From contig NC_045138.2 in assembly GCF_008831285.2 (NCBI RefSeq), positions 9,513,205 through 9,577,204 of the forward strand: a stretch of DNA of 64,000 nucleotides. Direction: 5' to 3'. Made by a program: the position numbers and the translations under genes. The notes under the pieces are model-generated. The model searched no databases, was not told the origin of the DNA, and saw only the letters and a program-made list of their open reading frames with translations. This document shows, one piece after another, positions 59,028 to 64,000 of the stretch (the stretch's first letter is position 1; each line of letters begins with the position of its first letter). Source of the stretch: Nymphaea colorata. Lineage: Eukaryota; Streptophyta; Magnoliopsida; Nymphaeales; Nymphaeaceae.

Positions 59028-62000
59028 ATGCTCGAGAATCCGGCTTCTGATCCCTCAATAAAGCGTTATACCCCTCCTGGCAGGTAACTCTCTCTCTCTC
59101 GCTCATTTTTTGGGTTGGTTTCGGTCTTGTGTGGAGAAATCGGCCGTTGGATGGAGTTGCATCTTCATGGTCGAACCAGCCCCTTTCTTTGCTTTGGGGT
59201 CTTGGAATTCCAATTTCCAGCAGGTATGCTAGATTCTGGGAACTGGGGCCGGCGGTTTAAACTGTTGAGAAACAATTTTAGCGGGATTCAAGTTAATATT
59301 CGGACGATTTGTTTCTTCTTTTAGTTTTCTGAACTCAAATAACTTTTTGGGTTGAGGGGAGGGGACATTTAGTTTGCTTTTGCTTTTGCTTTGCCTCTTC
59401 CACGAATCCGGAGCGTTTTGGTATACCATCGTCTTAACTGTTCAGATGTTGAGTTATTGAATCTGTGAAGGTGACCATTTCCAATTTTGTAGCAGAGAAG
59501 CTACTTGATTTATTTGGCATTAATCTGTTTATTTCGACGAGTCCAACTTTTTGGCATCTGTTATAACCTTGGTAACTTGATAGGCAATACAAAGCTAACT
59601 GCTTCTTTTAGTATTTGTGATTCATCTTTGATTCGTTCTCCTTTGACTGTGTGTGCTTCTTCGGGTTCCACATTCAAGATCCATAACAAGGTGCCAAATC
59701 GTGCTCGATGGACCAATATCCGAGCCTTCCTTTAATAACGCCTTGCAAATATAGATTTCACTTAATGTACGACACCAGCATATAGATGTTACATACCAAG
59801 AGGTATCACGTTTGGTCAAAATTTTGCTGAAGTTGGTCAGCTTCTCTTTTTTTTTTTTTTTGCTTCATTGTTCTTAACGTTCCATTGTTCCTTCATTCTC
59901 TACTGTGTCCAGTTTTAAATGCAGAACGTTCCTCTAACACACAGACCCCGGATACCTGCATTCTCATGTTGCTGTTTCACAAGACGTTTCATGTCATAGG
60001 AAGTGCTTTCATGGTGTCCCCTACATCTGTTTTTGTCGTTTGCATGATTTTTACTGGTTATCGTGAAACTCTTGTGCACTGAGCCTGCAATATATAGTGT
60101 CATATAAAATATGACTATGTGGCAGCTGTACTTGTTTCCATGTCTATTTCCTTTGTGCACGTGTGTCACGTGCATGTATCCTAGTTTTTACGATATCCTC
60201 TTCTTGTCCCAGTAGGCAATGTTTTTGTCCCGTGTTTGTTTCTGTGTATATCTGAAAATATTTTTGGCTAGTTTTGATTGAATTCATTTACCCCGATAAA
60301 ACTTGGTGCACACTGAAATTCTAAAGCTGCCATCGTAAGTCGTCAACCTGCCCATATTCAAAATAGTTATAATGGAGGCTCAACGCTTGTGTCAGATTTT
60401 TTTTTACCATATTGTCCTTTTATGTCTATTTTGTAGCTGCGGTCGTTTCTTCTTCATATAGTGGATCATGTTGTCAAGTTGTGTTTTTATGTCGATGTTG
60501 TGGCTGCAGCTTTTTTTGTGAATAGCTGCAGTTGTTTCTTGTTCATGTAGTGCTCATGTTATCAAGTTGTGTTTGCTAGGCATTATTTTAATTTGTTCTG
60601 AATCATTGTTGCAGGAATCGCCTCCTGAATAGGCGCAAATCTTCAGGTCGGTTGCTAATTTTTTTGTCAATCAAGTTCTGACCTTTTAATACCTTGAGTA
60701 TGTTTCTGCAAGCTTTTGATTTGTCATCCAAATGCTGCTAGTGCAGAAATGCTTATAATTTTTCATACACATACACAAACACAAACATGCATATAGTTTT
60801 GGTAAGAACTTGGGTTAGAGTAGAGCAATTGCCTGCCACTGAGCTGTTGTGTTGCATCCCTTAGGAATTCAGATATCGAGCATAATGCCAAAAAAGGTTA
60901 TGAAAACTTGCTTTATTAAGAATTAGAGTAGTAACAAAATTAAGTTTTGTTGAAAAAGAGCCATAGCAGTGCTTCTTGAGCTATTAGTTTTTGGTCAGGC
61001 TCAAGCTTTGCCTTGCAGACTAGATCTGAGATTAATCCTCTCACATGGAGCTCTATTTGTAGCCCATCTGAGATGCTTTCATATATATATTTGTTATTGC
61101 CTGTTTCTGTGAACTACATTTTTTATTGGTGATCTTCTAGTGTTGCATGTACGTAGCATATCATACAATATGTTATATGTTATATAACATAAGTATGAAT
61201 GAGAACTGTGGTGAATGTAGTTCATGTTCTGGGTAGGATATACTTGTTGGTTTGTTATGTTTATTTGATTCATGTTGTTTTAACTGTGAAGATTTCTCCC
61301 CTATTTTTCCTAATCTCTTCTGATTATTTTATATTTTTTTCTGAAAATTTCAATATGCTTTGTAACTTTTTAATTTCAAAAAGTTTATTTGTGATTTTTT
61401 TGTCATGTTGCATATCTAACTTTGGACCCGACTAATATAGTTTACATTATGCGTTTACAGCATTTGGTTCTTCACTAGTTGACTTTTGTGTCTACATGCT
61501 CTCCTACTGTCTATTTGACTGTCGAAGCTTGTGCTCTACTTTTAAATAACCTCTATGAATTTATGCAAAGCTGTCATTATTTATGCTAGTTAGTAGACCT
61601 TGTGCACAAGTAGGCTAATGTCGATTACCACTGAGTTTTTTGCCATTTGATGTCTATCTCTTACATATTCTGCTGAGTGTTTTGATGTCATAGTGTCAAT
61701 CTTTTCTTATGGAGTACCATGTTATTGCTTTCCTTATCCTGTTGGATGGATATATATTTCGAGTAGTGATAGTAGATCTGTTTTTTGGAAACACTAGGGC
61801 ACACTTGCATATAGATTGTCCAGTGTAGCCTCATAGCAGGCTACTTTTGAACTCCACAAGCAATGTTTATTAGAGTTGTCTTGTCTTTTCACTTCTGTGA
61901 GTTCATCTGCTTGGCAATGTGGGCAGATCGATTTGACAGAATAAACAACTCTCAGAGCAATGAAGGAGAAAAAGGCTCGTCTACTTTCAGAAATACATCT

Positions 62001-62694
62001 GCCGCTGATCATGGAGATTCTGTTAGCTGCAACTATCAAAGCGAGAGTTCAAATTCAGGGTTTATTGTTGTTGAGGGATGTAGTAGCAGCGAGGCTGTGC
62101 AACTAATGGTTGAACGTATGTCCACACCTTCATAATCGTGAACAAATTGTTTTACTATTAACTGGATTCCTGACATGGTTAACTGCTGGCTGAATAGGAT
62201 TGTCATTTGTATGATCTCTTGCAGAATATGCACTTGAATTTCCTTTATGATCAGCACTATCTTTCATGTATTGCTTTATGAAAATGTAAAAGAGAGTTTT
62301 GCTTCGGTACAGCCTCGCTCAGTAAAGAAAAGTAGATAATATCATCTGTTTAAAGATAGTCCACTTATAGTATCTCACTGGATGTAAATTTGGCTGCTTG
62401 TTCCCAATATCCTAGAGATATGTTCAATTCTTTAAACTAGATATGCTGGAGGATACTAGCTGATTTTTCACCAATGCTTTGGAACGGGGATCATTGACTA
62501 TTCAAGGGTTTAGCTACTGAAAGACCAGAATTTTGAAAAGAATTTTCCTAAGCTAAGGGACTTTTGTGCTGTCTTTGTATTGTTCACTTTATGCTCAAAT
62601 TATCTTAGTCTCTCTTTTAAATTTTAATGCTTTCTTGAGACAGGTTGGGCAGTGGCTATGGACTCCTATAATGATCCATCAATAGGAATAACAG
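59028..62694 (+). CDS. Conserved plant protein of unknown function, 5' part (four exons)
   Basis: Four exons with GT/AG junctions and compatible phases: 59028-59083 (from ATG), 60615-60646, 61927-62115 and 62644-62694. The encoded N-terminus has SIKRYTPPGRNRLLNRRKSS, DRFDRINNSQSNEGEKGSS, SGFIVVEGCSSSEAVQLMV and ERWAVAMDSYNDPSIGIT. It is hydrophilic, with a basic Arg/Asn patch (residues 13-28) and then a Ser/Asn-rich stretch, with no signal peptide or membrane segment. I recall this arrangement (KRY-PP-x-R-N-R-x-x-N-R-R-K-S, then R-W-A-x-A-M-x-x-Y-N-D) from an uncharacterised conserved plant family, but cannot name a function. The gene continues beyond the right edge or after a long intron; no further exon is seen up to 64000. 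No lesion is visible. Confidence 0.7.
60436..60574. repeat. Imperfect direct repeat in intron 1 (~50-bp units, period 89)
   Basis: GCTGC-GT-GTTTCTT-TTCAT-TAGT followed by CATGTT-TCAAGTTGTGTTT occurs at 60436-60486 and 60525-60574. Confidence 0.8.
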
Positions 62695-63438
62695 GTATTT
62701 GTCTTTTACATGTTTTCTGCTATGAAAGTTAGGGATATGTTACGCTCTGTCAGAAGGCTAATCTAGACAGCACTCGTGCTTAGGTCTACACATTCATGAT
62801 TTATCAAACAAAAAATGCAACATGTTGCTGTTATTATTGTCGAGGGGTTCCATGCCATTCCAACCATTAATACTTTCGATAACCTTTTCCTGATTGACTT
62901 CACCTAAAGTTGATCTTGAGTTGTTGACAATATGAGATAGGATGCATGCATTAGTTTATTGTGAATTGATCCCAAAAATATGTAAGTGAGTCTCTTTTTT
63001 CCCCATAAAACTCTGTTCTTTAATCTAGTAGAATAAATGTCTGAAGACTGTGTACAAGACATTTGCCCCTGTTATGGTTTTTAAAGTTTTACCTCACTAG
63101 GAATGTGTGAACAAAATTAGCAGCTATGAGTCCTTGAGCTCAACTGTCTTCAGATTTTTTTCTATCCTTAGAATATCTCTTCTTGGGAATCACAATTTTC
63201 AACAAATTACTGTCTTCACTTTCATGTCTATATTCTGAAGTCTTCTTCAATTTTGCTTATTTGAGATACGAATTTGTGACACTTGCATCCCTCAGTAATC
63301 TCGATTGTTTTTGCTTTTAATCAGAAAATCTTTACTTTCTATGTTTTTTTGTCATCCTCAATACATTTGGTTGTCACTCAGTAAGCAATTTCATTAGCTC
63401 TCAAGATGAAGTGGTTATAAGAACGTCTATTAGGTAAA

Positions 63439-63514
63439 ACTTTCCATGCTAAGGGAAAAGGACAAGATGAGAAGAAATTTTCCATGCTAAGGGTAAAAGA
63501 CAAGATGAGAAGAA
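63439..63514. repeat. 38-bp tandem duplication
   Basis: Two adjacent units contain TTTCCATGCTAAGGG and ACAAGATGAGAAGAAA with two or three differences. Confidence 0.9.
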
Positions 63515-63566
63515 ATAGCTTTTCTTTTCTTGAGGAACAATCTATGTTACCTAGGTACTAGTACGG

Positions 63567-63939
63567 CTATGTCACATGAGTGTGGGGTGCGGGTGTGGGT
63601 GCAGATGCAAGTGCTGGTCTGGTGTATCCCCAAAAATTTGGGTGCCAGGGTGCAACGAGGTGTATATATATATACATAATATTTATTTTATGTATACAAA
63701 TGTATGTATTCATAATATATATAATTTTAGCTTGTTTTTTAGCTTAATCACTCTTTTTTTTTTACTTTTATTACTGTACATAAAGAAAGAAAGGGTCAGA
63801 GAGAAGAAGAATAGAAAATATTTTGAACTTGCATAGAAAAGAATGTAGTTGGGATGCGTGTCAAAGCAGCACCCGTATCAGCACCAGCACTTGTCGACAT
63901 GGGTGCGGTTCCTTTTTTTGAAGAGTCCATGTGACATAG
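63567..63939 (+). mobile_element. MITE copy B (373 bp)
   Basis: It starts CTATGTCACATGAGTG and ends CCATGTGACATAG (inverted). It has subterminal GGTGCGGGTGTGGGTGC, a CCCAAAAATTTGGGTGCC block, a TATATATA core, AATATTTTGAACTTGC and GCACCCGTATCAGC blocks. It is collinear with copy D (10930) and copy A in reverse. Flanks TAGTACGG and GTGTACGT are a decayed or doubtful 8-bp duplication (5 of 8). It lies in the downstream intron or 3' flank of the unknown-function gene. Confidence 0.8.
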
Positions 63940-64000
63940 GTGTACGTATAGGTACAGTGTGCGGGTGTGGTACAGACCATTCTCAAAAAACTTGGGTGTG
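63931..64000 (+). mobile_element. MITE copy C, start only
   Basis: Directly abutting copy B, GTGACATAGG, GTGTGCGGGTGTGGTAC, GACCATTCTCAAAAAACTTG and GGTGTG repeat the head module of the family in the same orientation as B. The element runs off the window. B and C may share or overlap an end. Confidence 0.65.

Overview
This is nuclear DNA from a land plant, almost certainly a flowering plant. The evidence is a spliced chlorophyll-dephytylase-type hydrolase gene with a chloroplast transit-like N-terminus, callose synthase exons, plant-type Ty1/copia and chromodomain Ty3/gypsy retrotransposons primed by initiator-Met tRNA, LINE remnants, MITEs, and many (AT)n, (CT)n and (GT)n microsatellites. 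The species cannot be fixed from the sequence alone. Most of the window is transposon-derived or AT-rich non-coding DNA.

Layout. 1-9.4 kb is AT-rich and apparently gene-free, with diverged repeat pairs, a highly AT-rich self-similar block (5.3-9.4 kb) and a complete 445-bp MITE. 9.57-12.6 kb (minus) holds four small exons of a callose synthase (GSL/CalS) gene, one of them altered by a 23-bp tandem duplication. 12.7-19.9 kb shows no recognisable gene. 20.3-27.0 kb (minus) is an acidic-protein gene resembling the A-domain of Toc159-type chloroplast import receptors. It is split by a Ty1/copia element (21369-26743) with a perfect 5-bp target duplication. 27.9-30.4 kb is a second, 5'-truncated copia element (plus). 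30.7-31.6 kb is a 496-bp-period tandem duplication. 32.17-37.47 kb is a near-complete chromodomain Ty3/gypsy element (plus).

37.63-46.03 kb (minus) is the best-preserved gene: an eight-exon CLD1-type alpha/beta hydrolase whose eight exons, with canonical GT/AG junctions, join in frame into 412 codons. Its introns carry a 182-bp MITE, a ~655-bp foldback element and a duplicated splice-donor region. The gypsy element lies about 160 bp beyond its stop codon. 46-58 kb is repeat debris: LINE fragments on both strands, a degraded ARM-repeat-like gene, a TRIM-like LTR with triplicated primer-binding sites, a copia integrase remnant, a 27-base poly-C run and a GC-rich repeat. 59.03 kb to beyond the right edge (plus) is the 5' part of a spliced, conserved but functionally unassigned plant gene. 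The window closes with two adjoining MITE copies.

The most notable structure not covered by standard annotation is a MITE family with at least four copies plus a fifth partial one. Ends read CTATGTCACAT, there are 8-bp target duplications, and each copy has a microsatellite core. Other highlights are several local tandem duplications that sit on splice sites.
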